A DNA stretch of 64,000 nt from Arthrobacter sp. ISL-28 (GTDB taxonomy: Bacteria; Actinomycetota; Actinomycetes; Actinomycetales; Micrococcaceae): assembly GCF_018613875.1 (NCBI RefSeq), contig NZ_JAGGPJ010000008.1, forward strand, positions 119,306-183,305. The letters are read 5' to 3'. The first letter of the stretch is position 1. Each line of letters opens with the position of its first letter. The position numbers and the translations under genes were made by a program. The notes beneath the pieces were generated by a model that was not told the DNA's origin, did not search any database, and saw only the letters and a list, made by a program, of their open reading frames with translations. This document shows, piece by piece, positions 1 to 9,400 of this stretch.

Positions 1-1
1 G

Positions 2-1336
2 GTGCTGCCCCTGCTCCTGCTCACAGTCGCCAGCTTCCGCGCCCGCATCCGGGCGGTGGAGGAGAACTCCCGCGAGAGCGAGGGCGGTCTAGCGGCGGTA
101 GCGCAGGAGTCGCTGGTGGCAATCAAACTGGTCAAGGCCACCGGGCGGGAAGGGCACGAGTCCCGCCGCTTCCGGCGCCATTCCGATGCCTCGGTGGCGG
201 CTGTACTTCGCTCGGCGCGCACGAGCGCCGCCTTCGGCGCCGCGGTGGACGCGGTGGTGGCCGTGGCCACCACCGGTCTCATCTGGCTTGGGGCCCAGCG
301 CGTGCTGGAGGGTGCCCTCACCCCCGGCGACCTAGTGATCTTCACGTCGTACCTGCGTGACTTTTTCGGCCCCACCCGAGCATTGTCCAAGCTGCCCGCA
401 CAGCTGACCCGTGCCGGCGTCCGCGCGGCTCGCATCGCCGACACCCTCCGGCACCGCCCGGACGTGCAGGACAAGCCAGGTGCCCGCGCTGCCGGGCGGC
501 CACAGAAGAGGTTGAGCCTCGACGGGGTCGGATTCGCGTACACCAAGGACCGCCCCGTCCTGCGGGACGTGGACCTGACGGTGCCGGTAGGCAACACCCT
601 CGCGATCGTTGGGCCCACGGGCGCGGGGAAGTCGACGATCGCCGCCCTGCTGTGCCGGCTACAGGACCCCACCAGCGGACGCGTCCTATTGGACGACGCG
701 GACCTGCGCGATCTGACAGGCGAGAGCCTGCACACCCAGGTCGGGCTGGTCACGCAGGACGCCGTGCTGTTCCGCGTGTCCGTGCGGGAGAACATCGCGT
801 ACGCACGTCCCGGCGCCTCCGCGGACGAGATCGAGCACGCTGCCCGCGTAGCCCAGGCGCACGACTTCGTGCAGGCCCTACCGGACGGCTACGAGACGAT
901 CCTGGCCGAGCGCGGGACGACGCTGTCAGGAGGGCAGCGACAGCGCTTGGCACTGGCGCGCGCGGTCCTGCAAGGTTGCCCGGTCCTCGTGCTCGACGAG
1001 CCGACGACTGGCCTGGACGCCCGTTCTGAGCACGCTGTGCTGCGCGCACTGCGGCACGTCACCTCGGGGCGGACCACCGTAATCATCACGCACCGAATGG
1101 CGGCCGCGATGGCCGCGGACGAGATCGTCGTCCTTGACGCAGGGCGGGTGGTGGAACGCGGTACCCACCACCGACTCATCGCGGCGGGCGGACTTTACGC
1201 CGAGATGTGCCTTCTCCAGGGCATCATCGGCTCCCGGCTGGCTATGAATGACGGCGCCGCCGATTACGGGCGTCACGCCAGCCCTTCTCGCGACGTCGAA
1301 GCAGACCAGACCCATCGGAGGGGAGCCCGACCATGA
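2..1336 (+). CDS. ABC exporter, fused permease-ATPase, 5' truncated by window
   Basis: C-terminal two thirds of an ABC half-transporter that would sit in the inner membrane and export a substrate as a dimer. Only the last membrane helices (first ~150 visible residues) are present, so the true start lies before the window. The nucleotide-binding domain is complete: Walker A GPTGAGKST (bases ~610-636), Q-loop VTQD, signature LSGGQRQR (~920), Walker B VLVLDEPTTGLDA (~985) and H-loop ITHR. A 35-residue tail follows the ATPase. The stop codon overlaps a downstream ATG (ATGA at 1333-1336), which suggests coupling to the next small ORF. The substrate cannot be read from sequence. CTA leucine codons seem more frequent than in the rest of the window, a weak hint of a separate origin. 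Confidence 0.9.
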   Translation: MLPLLLLTVASFRARIRAVEENSRESEGGLAAVAQESLVAIKLVKATGREGHESRRFRRHSDASVAAVLRSARTSAAFGAAVDAVVAVATTGLIWLGAQRVLEGALTPGDLVIFTSYLRDFFGPTRALSKLPAQLTRAGVRAARIADTLRHRPDVQDKPGARAAGRPQKRLSLDGVGFAYTKDRPVLRDVDLTVPVGNTLAIVGPTGAGKSTIAALLCRLQDPTSGRVLLDDADLRDLTGESLHTQVGLVTQDAVLFRVSVRENIAYARPGASADEIEHAARVAQAHDFVQALPDGYETILAERGTTLSGGQRQRLALARAVLQGCPVLVLDEPTTGLDARSEHAVLRALRHVTSGRTTVIITHRMAAAMAADEIVVLDAGRVVERGTHHRLIAAGGLYAEMCLLQGIIGSRLAMNDGAADYGRHASPSRDVEADQTHRRGARP

Positions 1337-1507
1337 CCGAGCCCATCTCCCAGCCGGCGCCGCCCCCACAACCTGAAGACGGTGGTGAGGGCAGAGTTCG
1401 ACTGCGCCCTCATCGACCACCCGCGCGGGCACGGCTATCCTGCCCCGCCCGTACAGCGCATCCTGGACAGCGCGATCCACCTGGACCGCTCCGCGCAAGA
1501 CCTTTAG
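1333..1507 (+). pseudogene. Small ORF downstream of exporter, apparently frameshifted
   Basis: An ATG overlapping the exporter stop opens a reading frame beginning MTEPISQPAPP. That frame soon becomes Arg/Pro-rich and unconvincing. Shifting by one base at the run of five C residues near 1365-1372 gives a much more protein-like continuation, with segments such as VVRAEFDCALIDHPRGHGY and VQRILDSAIHLDRSAQDL, ending at the TAG at 1505-1507. Read through, this would be a protein of about 57 residues with one Cys. I do not recognise the family. Alternatives are a shorter intact ORF from the tandem GTG codons near 1380, or a remnant of a longer gene. A sequencing error in the C run is possible. Confidence 0.4.
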
Positions 1508-1836
1508 GGCCTGGATCTGGCTATGCGCTGAGGTCCTTCTGCCGCTAGGGGATTCGGCCGCTCCCCGGCCGGGTCGACCGTGCCCGCGGCCGGACATTCC
1601 TTCGCCACTACCGCAGCGGACCGTGCTGGCGGAGGCGGACGTGGCGCCCATACCCGGGGTCTTCCAAGCCCAGGCGCCTGATCGTGATCGCAAGAAGTGC
1701 AACAACCGGCTGACGAAGCAGACGATAGTCCCCCAGCAGCCCAAGGACGGCATCAAATTCGCGCTGGTGCTTAAGCGCGAATGCGCCCTAGTGCGCTGGC
1801 TCACCGACAACCCCCTTCACCATTTAAGGAGGACGA
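1508..1836. other. Intergenic stretch, no supported gene
   Basis: About 330 bases between the small ORF and the first phosphotransferase-like gene. An open frame from 1623 encodes a ~70-residue sequence containing KKCNNRLTKQ and KRECALVRWL, but it runs on into the wrong frame of the next gene, has no clear ribosome binding site and matches nothing I recognise. It may be a decayed gene. The last bases carry a near-perfect Shine-Dalgarno, AAGGAGG, about 7 bases before the next ATG. Confidence 0.5.
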
Positions 1837-2874
1837 ATGAACCGCATCCAGAGCCGCACCCAGAACCGCATCCAGAACCGTCAGGTGAAGGAGCAGCAGA
1901 TCGATCGCGCCCGACGGGTCTGCACCCCGGAGTTCCTCGACCGGTACGTCCGCCCGCATCTGGCCACAGACCTCACGCCCGGCGGCGGGACGTGGACGAC
2001 GAAGGTGATCCAACTGGATGGTTCCGGGGCCGCCACCGTGCAGATCGAACTCGACGGTGGCGCCCCCGTGTTCGCCAAGCTGTTTCCCTTCGAGGACGGT
2101 CCTGCGGTGCACGCAAAGTTGCAGGCGCTGCGCAGGGCCGGGCTGGGGGCTGGCTCCGAGTACCAGACCGTCGAGCCCCTGGCGTGGTACGCGGAGGAGA
2201 AGGTCCTGCTATGCCGTGGAGCACCGGGCCAGCCGCTGTCGCAACTGCTCGACGACGGCGCTGGACTCGTCGAGGGCTGCGCCCGCGCCGGATCATGGCT
2301 GGCCCACCTGCACAGCGTGGATCTGCGGGCCGGGGCCCCGCGCTCCCTCTTGGTGACGGGAGAACTGGCGAGCCTGGCCAAGCGGCTGGCCAAGGTCGCC
2401 GCTGACCACCCCGGCTACGTCGATGAGGCCTTGGGTTTGCTCGATCGCCTGGACGCCCTCACCCTGGACACGGTGGACGGCATCCTGGCCCAAAGCCACG
2501 GGCAATACAGGCCGATCCACGTCTTCCTGACCGAGGACATCGTGACGGTCATAGACCTGGACCGCAGCGCACCGGCCGACCCGGCGCGCGACGTCGCCGA
2601 GTTCCTGCACCGGTTGCGCCAGAGCGTGCACTCGGCCACCGGTGACATCAGGCGGGCCGACCGGCCATGCGATGAGTTCCTCGCTGCCTACCGGGAAGCG
2701 ACCGACGGGGACCGACTGGTAAACCTCCGCTTCCACTGGGCACGTTACATCTTTCACAGCCTCAACCGAGAGTTCAAAAGCGGGGAGGCCGACTGGCGGG
2801 ACGGCGGGAACGCCCTGTTCCGGCTGTACCGGGACGAGTTCGACCGCGTCGCAGAGGGACGGGCAGGAGCATGA
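1837..2874 (+). CDS. APH-fold phosphotransferase-like protein with degenerate catalytic loop
   Basis: A 345-residue protein of the aminoglycoside phosphotransferase/choline kinase fold. The start is set by AAGGAGG 7 bases upstream. The N-terminus carries a short Gln/Arg/Asn-rich duplication (NRIQSRTQNRIQNRQ). The catalytic loop, normally HGDxxxxN, reads HGQYRPIHVF: the catalytic-base Asp is Gln and the Mg-coordinating Asn position is His. The second metal motif (DFG-like) is intact as VIDLDRSAPADPARDVAEF. Some APH-fold subfamilies have such HGxxRxxH loops, so the protein may be a pseudokinase, a binding protein or an atypical enzyme. It overlaps the next gene by 4 bases, which has the same fold, so the two are probably co-translated. 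Substrate unknown. Confidence 0.75.
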   Translation: MNRIQSRTQNRIQNRQVKEQQIDRARRVCTPEFLDRYVRPHLATDLTPGGGTWTTKVIQLDGSGAATVQIELDGGAPVFAKLFPFEDGPAVHAKLQALRRAGLGAGSEYQTVEPLAWYAEEKVLLCRGAPGQPLSQLLDDGAGLVEGCARAGSWLAHLHSVDLRAGAPRSLLVTGELASLAKRLAKVAADHPGYVDEALGLLDRLDALTLDTVDGILAQSHGQYRPIHVFLTEDIVTVIDLDRSAPADPARDVAEFLHRLRQSVHSATGDIRRADRPCDEFLAAYREATDGDRLVNLRFHWARYIFHSLNREFKSGEADWRDGGNALFRLYRDEFDRVAEGRAGA

Positions 2875-3872
2875 TTTCATTGGAAGGCGTGCTGCTGGAC
2901 CGTGCCGGGCAGGAACTCCCGCTGGCCGAGCTCGCCGCCCTGTGGCCGCTGGATGGCTGGACCTCCGTCACCCCTGTAACAGGCGGCAAAAACGAGCACC
3001 TGCGCGTGGCTGCCGGGGACGGCGTCCACTACCTGCGCCGCTCCTACCGGTCCAAGTCGCGTGAGGAACTCACCTCCCAGTTGCGCCTGATGCGGCTGCT
3101 CCGGGAGCGGGGATTCCCCGCACCGGAGGTGGTCCCCACCTGCTCGGGCGCCGACCAGGTCGAGCTTTCCGGCCGGCTGTGGATCACAACCCGCGGCGTA
3201 GAAGGCACTCCATTCGAGGACGGCTCGCTGGCCCATGTGCGGGCCCTGGGCCGGACGCTCGCAAGGTACCACCAAATCGTCGCCGACCAGCCCGCAGCGG
3301 TGACCGAGCCGGCCGTGCTCATGGAACTGCGCACCCGGGGCAGTGAACAGGGGGTGGATCCGGCGTTGCGGGCCCGGACGGCGCACTTGGTCGAGCGGTT
3401 GACCGGTCTGCTACCGCGCCTGCCACGGGTGGTCGTGCACGGCGGCGCCCGGCGCGGCAGCCTGATCTTCGACGGCGACCAGGTGGCAGGGGTTCTGGAT
3501 TTCGACAGCGCCCACCCGGACGTGCGGGTCCTCGATCTCGCCGTCGCCGTCCACGACGTCAGCAAGGTCTACACCCTCCACGGGCAGGCCGACCACAAGG
3601 TGGCGCTCGACCTCGTCCGGGTTGCCGAACTGCTGGCCGCCTACAGCCGGGACGTGGAGCCCACGGCGGCCGAGGTGGAGGCCCTGCCGCTGCTGCTGGA
3701 GGCTAAGCGGCTGAAGCGGGGCCTGGGGCGGCGCAGCCGCATCCTGGGCGGGGAACTCCTTTCCGACAACGACCACGAAAAGATCCGCCTGGAGGATCAG
3801 CGGCTCGCCTGGCTGGACGAGCATCGGGACGCCTTGGCGGCAGCCTGCCGTGGGGCCTTGGCGGGAGCCTGA
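2871..3872 (+). CDS. Second APH-fold phosphotransferase-like protein, catalytic Asp missing
   Basis: A 333-residue protein with the homoserine-kinase/APH fold. The glycine-rich N-lobe strand (TPVTGGKNEHLRV) and the lysine-region strand are followed by a C-lobe whose catalytic loop reads VVHGGARRGSLIF, where active relatives have HGDxHxGN: Asp is Gly and Asn is Ser. The downstream metal motif VAGVLDFDSAHPDVRVLDLA keeps its Asp residues. The ATG overlaps the preceding stop (ATGA, 2871-2874), so the two phosphotransferase-like proteins form a tight pair behind the ABC exporter. Two adjacent paralogues that independently lack the catalytic Asp suggest a shared non-kinase or atypical role. Exact function not determinable. 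Confidence 0.75.
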   Translation: MISLEGVLLDRAGQELPLAELAALWPLDGWTSVTPVTGGKNEHLRVAAGDGVHYLRRSYRSKSREELTSQLRLMRLLRERGFPAPEVVPTCSGADQVELSGRLWITTRGVEGTPFEDGSLAHVRALGRTLARYHQIVADQPAAVTEPAVLMELRTRGSEQGVDPALRARTAHLVERLTGLLPRLPRVVVHGGARRGSLIFDGDQVAGVLDFDSAHPDVRVLDLAVAVHDVSKVYTLHGQADHKVALDLVRVAELLAAYSRDVEPTAAEVEALPLLLEAKRLKRGLGRRSRILGGELLSDNDHEKIRLEDQRLAWLDEHRDALAAACRGALAGA

Positions 3873-4003
3873 CAACGAGCTTCCGCAGTGGCCGCGTGCA
3901 TGCTGGATTCGCTTGGTGCCCGGACATCACAATCCGGGCACCAAATCCGCCCGCCGCTTGTTGCATCGTTGACTCCGGCCGCCCGTGCCGCAAAGTTAGA
4001 ACC

Positions 4004-4696
4004 ATGAGCCTTCAGCGATTCAAGGGACTGACATGTACGGGACTGAAATGCACGACGGCGGCTGCCGTACTGGCGCTCTTGCTCACCGCCTGCGGACCGA
4101 GCCAGCCGAACCCCGGACCGGCCACCGGTTCGGCCGCTGAGGGCGGCAGCGAGAGCAGCAGCCCGGCGGCCCCGCAAACGTCCGCCCCGCCGTCGGCTTC
4201 TTCGCCTGCCGCAACGCCCTCGCCGACCAAGTTGGCGACCACCTCCCCCACGACGCCGGGATCCACAGCCGCCGCGGCCCAGCGCTGCAAGGCATCTGCG
4301 CTGAAAGCCTCCACCGACCCCACGGGCGGCGGCGCGGCCGGCAGCGTCTACATGCAGCTCATCCTGACCAACAGCGGGACGGCCGCCTGCCACCTCAAGG
4401 GCTTCGCCGGAGTCTCACTGACGAATGGTCCCGCCGGCCAGCCGATAGGTGCGCCGGCCCGGCGGGACGCGTCCGCGCCGGTGACCGATGTGCTGCTGGC
4501 CCCCGGACAGTCCGGAACGGCCGTCCTCCGCTACACCCAGGCCCGGAACTATTCTGACTGCGTCCTGGCTCCCGCTGCCGGCTTCCGGATTTACCCGCCC
4601 GAGGATACGGCTTCCCTGTTCGTCGCCCGGCCATCGGATGCGTGCAGCAACGCCTCCATTGAGCTCCTCACCATCGGGGCGTTCCAAGCCGGATAA
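4004..4696 (+). CDS. DUF4232 lipoprotein
   Basis: A 230-residue exported lipoprotein. The ATG at 4004 is chosen because it directly precedes a signal peptide (KCTTAAAVLALLLTAC) with lipobox LTAC; an upstream in-frame start at 3896 would bury the signal. A long Ser/Pro/Thr/Ala-rich linker (about residues 30-85), typical of actinobacterial surface lipoproteins, leads to a globular domain with paired cysteines and the segments LTNSGTAACHLKGFAGVSL and LAPGQSGTAVLRY, which fit the DUF4232 family. It is anchored on the outer face of the membrane; its role is unknown. It stands alone between unrelated genes. Confidence 0.8.
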   Translation: MSLQRFKGLTCTGLKCTTAAAVLALLLTACGPSQPNPGPATGSAAEGGSESSSPAAPQTSAPPSASSPAATPSPTKLATTSPTTPGSTAAAAQRCKASALKASTDPTGGGAAGSVYMQLILTNSGTAACHLKGFAGVSLTNGPAGQPIGAPARRDASAPVTDVLLAPGQSGTAVLRYTQARNYSDCVLAPAAGFRIYPPEDTASLFVARPSDACSNASIELLTIGAFQAG

Positions 4697-4838
4697 GTCC
4701 GGCCCGCTCTGGAGCTGTTCCTCCACCCCGGATCGGTAAGTACACTTACGGTTACGTCGGGCTTCAGGCTGTCTAGGCCGGACCCGCCGCAGGATTGCTC
4801 CGCGAAACTGGCTACGGGTTGAAGGCAGGCTGATTTAC

Positions 4839-6335
4839 ATGACGTCGCTCTGGTTGGACCGCAAAGACACTTTCAGCGGAGATGAATTTACACCGGGCGA
4901 GGCGTACGACACCGTAGTCGTCGGCGCCGGTCTCACGGGGCTGGTGACGGCACTCCTGCTGGCACGGGCCGGAAAGAACGTCCTGGTGCTCGAAGCCAGG
5001 CACCTGGGTGCCGTGACCACCGGCAATACCACCGCCAAGGTCACGGTGCTGCAGGGGACCGTTCTGTCCGGACTCCGTCATCAGTATTCTCAGAAGATTG
5101 TGGACGCCTACGTGGCAGCCAACCGCGAAGGGCAGGCGTGGCTCCTGCGGTATATGGAGTCAGGCAATCTGCCGTTCCAGGAGCGGGACGCCTATACCTA
5201 CGCGACCACGCCGAAGGGTGCCGAGAAGTTGCGCGAGGAGCTTGCCGTCGCCCTGGCCGCCGGGGTCGAGGTGGATTACGTACGCGACGCCGGCCTCCCG
5301 TTCCCGATCCACGGCGCCGTGCGTCTCCGCGAACAGGCCCAGATCAATCCCATGGATGTTGTCCTCGCCCTGGCGGAGGACGTGCGCTCGCATGGCGGCA
5401 CCATCGTCACCGGCGTCCGGGTCCAGAATGTCAGCGGAACGGGTCCGGTCACCGTGGAGACGGACCAAGGGACAGTGCGGGCCAACGAAGTGGTACTCGC
5501 CACCGGCACGCCCATATTGAACCGGGGGCTGTACTTTGCCAAGCTCAAGCCCAATCGTTCCTATGCTGCGGCTCTGGAGCTGCCCGATTCCGCCACGCCT
5601 CCGGACGGCATGTACCTGTCCGTGGAGCAGCCTGTCCGGTCGCTGCGCGATTACCCTGTCGACGGCCGGCGCCTCTTGCTGGTGGGCGGCAACGGCCACC
5701 CGGTAGGACAAGCCGAGTCAGAACAGGCACATCTGGACGAAATGCTTGCCTGGGCCGGCTCGCATTTTCCCGGTGCGACGGTGACACACGCTTGGTCTGC
5801 CCAGGACTACCAGCCCACGAACCTCGTGCCGTTCTTCGGGAAACTGCCGCGAGGACGGGGCAGGATCTTCGTCGGCACCGGGTACAACAAGTGGGGAATG
5901 ACCAATTCGGTGGCCGCGTCCCTCGGCATTTCAGCGGACATCCTCGGGGGCAACGTGGAATGGGCCAACACTATCCACCATCGGGTAACCTCCCCGCCGG
6001 GCGCTGCGTCCGCTGTGGCACTCAATGCAGGCGTTGCAGCCAGGATTGCGAAGGACTGGGGGCGGGCAGGCCTGAAGAAACTGCCGGCCGAAGACAAAAC
6101 CCCACCCGCGGAAGGCACAGGCGTTGTGGCCCTCCGCGGCCGTAAGCCGGTGGCAAGATCCACCGTGAACGGGACCACCTGCGCGCTGTCCGCTGTGTGC
6201 ACCCATCTGGGCGGAATCGTGCACTGGAATGACAACGAGAAATCCTGGGACTGCCCCCTGCACGGTTCCCGCTTCAGCAGCGACGGGGAGCTGCTCGAAG
6301 GGCCGGCGACGCACAACCTTCCGCCAGCGGAATAG
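4839..6335 (+). CDS. FAD-dependent oxidoreductase with C-terminal Rieske domain
   Basis: A 498-residue flavoprotein. The N-terminal Rossmann motif VVVGAGLTGLVTALLLARAG (about residues 26-45) followed by an acidic strand end marks a DAO-type FAD fold, as in glycine oxidase-like enzymes. After a linker at ~400-425 comes a Rieske [2Fe-2S] domain with ligand pairs CTHLGG (Cys near 454) and CPLHGSRF (Cys near 470). This DAO-Rieske architecture is common in actinobacteria and bacilli as a cytosolic oxidoreductase of unsettled substrate. The gene is monocistronic as far as spacing shows. Confidence 0.88.
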   Translation: MTSLWLDRKDTFSGDEFTPGEAYDTVVVGAGLTGLVTALLLARAGKNVLVLEARHLGAVTTGNTTAKVTVLQGTVLSGLRHQYSQKIVDAYVAANREGQAWLLRYMESGNLPFQERDAYTYATTPKGAEKLREELAVALAAGVEVDYVRDAGLPFPIHGAVRLREQAQINPMDVVLALAEDVRSHGGTIVTGVRVQNVSGTGPVTVETDQGTVRANEVVLATGTPILNRGLYFAKLKPNRSYAAALELPDSATPPDGMYLSVEQPVRSLRDYPVDGRRLLLVGGNGHPVGQAESEQAHLDEMLAWAGSHFPGATVTHAWSAQDYQPTNLVPFFGKLPRGRGRIFVGTGYNKWGMTNSVAASLGISADILGGNVEWANTIHHRVTSPPGAASAVALNAGVAARIAKDWGRAGLKKLPAEDKTPPAEGTGVVALRGRKPVARSTVNGTTCALSAVCTHLGGIVHWNDNEKSWDCPLHGSRFSSDGELLEGPATHNLPPAE

Positions 6336-6413
6336 TCCGGGCGGCGGGGCCCTGGGCTGCCTGTATTAGCGGGCCCGGGGCATACTGTCAGTGCCTTAGG
6401 GCATGATGGAGGC

Positions 6414-9400
6414 ATGCAGTCGCAGGGGCCCGCCGGCGCATCCGGCGGCACATCTTCGGTGGACTCCATGGGCCAGTTCAGCCTGCCCACACGGGAGTGG
6501 TTCCTTGGTGCCTTCTCGGAACCCACGCCCGCGCAGCAGGGCGCCTGGCAGGCCATTTCCTCGGGTTCGCACGCCCTTGTGGTCGCCCCCACGGGATCCG
6601 GAAAGACGCTGGCGGCCTTCCTTTGGGCACTGGACCGGCTGCTGGTTTCCGGGGCGGCTGCGCCCGCCGAACTGCCCGGGCTGGAGGTCCTGGCCAAACA
6701 GCCCAAGGCCAAGCGGCCGAAGCGGAAAACCCGGGTGCTGTACATTTCGCCGCTCAAGGCGCTTGGCGTCGACGTCGAACGTAACCTGCGCTCGCCCCTC
6801 ATCGGCATCATGCAGACGGCAAAGCGGCTGGACCTGCCCGCTCCCCTGATCACCGTTGGCGTACGGTCCGGCGACACGTCAGCCTCCGACCGCCGCGCCC
6901 TGCTCAGCAACCCGCCCGACATCCTCATCACCACGCCTGAATCACTGTTCCTTATGCTGACGTCCCAGGCCCGGGAAACATTGAACGAGGTGGACACCAT
7001 CATCGTGGATGAGGTTCACGCCGTGGCAGGCACGAAGCGGGGCGCGCACCTCGCCGTCTCGCTGGAGCGTCTCGATGCCCTGCTGCCCAAACCTGCCCAG
7101 CGGATCGGCCTCTCCGCCACCGTTGAGCCGCGGGAGCTCGTGGCGCAGTTCTTGGCCGGCTCCGCTCCGGTCACGGTTGTGGCACCCCCTGCCCGGAAGA
7201 ACTGGGACCTTACAGTATCTGTCCCGGTGGAGGACATGTCCGATCTCCAGGGCGCGGCCGGAGCTTTCGATTCGGGTCCCGCATCAGGGCTGCAGCCCCA
7301 GGCCTCCATCTGGCCGCACGTGGAGGAGAAGATCGTGGACCTGGTGCTGGCCAACCAGTCCACCATCGTCTTTGCCAACTCACGGCGGCTCGCGGAGCGG
7401 CTGACCGCACGGCTGAACGAGATCCACGCCGAACGGCAGCTCTTGGCTGTTGGGGGTGGCTGGAACGACTCCACGCCGAGGCTGCCGGAAGTCCCGACGT
7501 CCACGGCCACGCCTGCCCACATGATGGCGCAGGCCGGGAGCACCGCGGGTGCCGAACCGCTGCTGGCCAGGGCGCACCACGGCTCTGTGTCCAAGGACCA
7601 GCGCGCGCTGATTGAGGACGATCTGAAGTCGGGACGGCTGCGCTGCGTGGTGGCCACGTCATCGTTGGAACTCGGCATCGACATGGGCGCCGTGGACCTC
7701 GTCGTCCAGGTTGAATCGCCGCCCTCCGTGGCCAGCGGGCTGCAGCGTGTGGGCCGGGCCGGGCACCAGGTGGGCGAAATCTCGCAGGGTTACCTTTTCC
7801 CCAAGCACCGCGCCGATCTCGTGCACACCGCCATCACGGTGGAGCGGATGCTGGAGGGCAAGATCGAGCGGCTCAGTGTTCCTGCGAACCCGTTGGACAT
7901 CCTCGCCCAGCAGACCGTCGCTGCGACGGCCCTCGGCAGCATTGATGTGGAGGAGTGGTTTGCCACCGTGCGGCGCTCCGCTCCCTTCGCCTCCCTCCCC
8001 CGCTCCGCCTTCGAGGCCACGCTGGATCTGCTGGCCGGGCGCTACCCATCTGATGAATTCGCCGAGCTCCGGCCCCGGATCGTCTGGGACCGGAACGCTG
8101 GGACCATTGAAGGCAGGCCCGGCGCCCAGCGGCTCGCCGTCACGTCCGGAGGAACCATCCCGGACCGGGGACTGTTCGGCGTCTACATCATCGGCACCGA
8201 GGCTGAAGGATCGGCCTCGCCCGCCGGCGCAGCGGCCGACGGCAAGGGTTCCGGCTCCTCCTCGCCTGCCAAGGGCGGCCGGCGCGTGGGTGAACTCGAC
8301 GAGGAAATGGTCTATGAATCCCGGGTCGGCGATATCTTCGCGCTCGGTGCCACGAGCTGGAAGATCGAGGACATCACCCATGACCGGGTCCTTGTCTCGC
8401 CGGCGTTCGGCCAGCCGGGAAAACTCCCGTTCTGGAAGGGCGACTCGCTGGGACGGCCCGTCGACCTGGGGCGCGCCCTCGGCGCGTTCGTCCGCGAACT
8501 GTCAGCGTCCGACGTCGGCCCTGCCACCGAACGCTGCAAGGCCAGCGGCCTGGACGACTTCGCCGCCAATAACCTGCTGCAGTACCTGAATGAACAGAAG
8601 CTTGCCACCGAAGTGGTGCCGAGCGACACCACGCTCGTCGTGGAACGCTTCCACGACGAACTGGGTGACTGGCGCGTCATTCTCCACAGCCCGTTCGGCA
8701 TGCCGGTTCATGCCCCCTGGGCACTCGCCGTGGGCCAGCGCCTCCACCAGCGCTATGGCCTGGACGGCTCCGCCATGGCCGCCGACGACGGCATCGTGCT
8801 GCGCGTGCCCATGATGGAGGACGAACCGCCCGGCGCCGAGCTGTTCCTGTTCGATCCCGACGAGCTGGAGCAGATCGTCACTGCGGAGGTGGGCGGCAGC
8901 GCCCTGTTCGCCTCCCGCTTCCGCGAATGCGCAGCCCGTGCGCTGCTGCTGCCGCGGCAGACTCCGGGCAAGAGGCAGCCGCTGTGGCAGCAGCGCCAGC
9001 GGTCCGCCCAGTTGCTCGACGTCGCCCGGAAATACCCGTCCTTCCCGATCGTGCTGGAAACGGTGCGGGAGTGCCTGCAGGATGTTTACGATCTTCCGGC
9101 CCTGAAGGACATCGCCGGGTCGGTGGAACGGCGTGAGCTGCGGATCGTGCAGACCACCACGCAGCAGCCGTCGCCGTTCGCCAAGTCGCTGCTGTTCGGG
9201 TACGTGGCGCAGTTCCTCTATGAAGGCGACTCGCCGCTGGCGGAGCGCCGGGCGGCCGCGCTGGCACTGGATTCCACGCTGCTCAACGAGCTCCTTGGCC
9301 GGGTGGAGCTGCGGGAACTGCTGGACGCCAAGGTCATTGAAGCGACCGAAAGTGAGCTTCAGCGGCTCGCTCCGGACCGGAAGGTCCGCGGGCTTGAGGG

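Noticed and set aside
1333..1548. 71-residue Arg/Pro-rich ORF as a genuine gene in its original frame
   Set aside because: Only the first ~12 codons look plausible; the remainder is better explained by the alternative frame, so I list it as a frameshifted small ORF.
1623..2405. 260-codon frame overlapping the first APH-like gene
   Set aside because: Its second half is an out-of-frame reading of the APH-like gene; only the first ~70 codons could be a remnant and they match nothing recognisable.
1..3900. Whole left end as an integrated mobile element
   Set aside because: No integrase, transposase, tRNA or flanking direct repeat is visible; slight codon differences alone are not enough.
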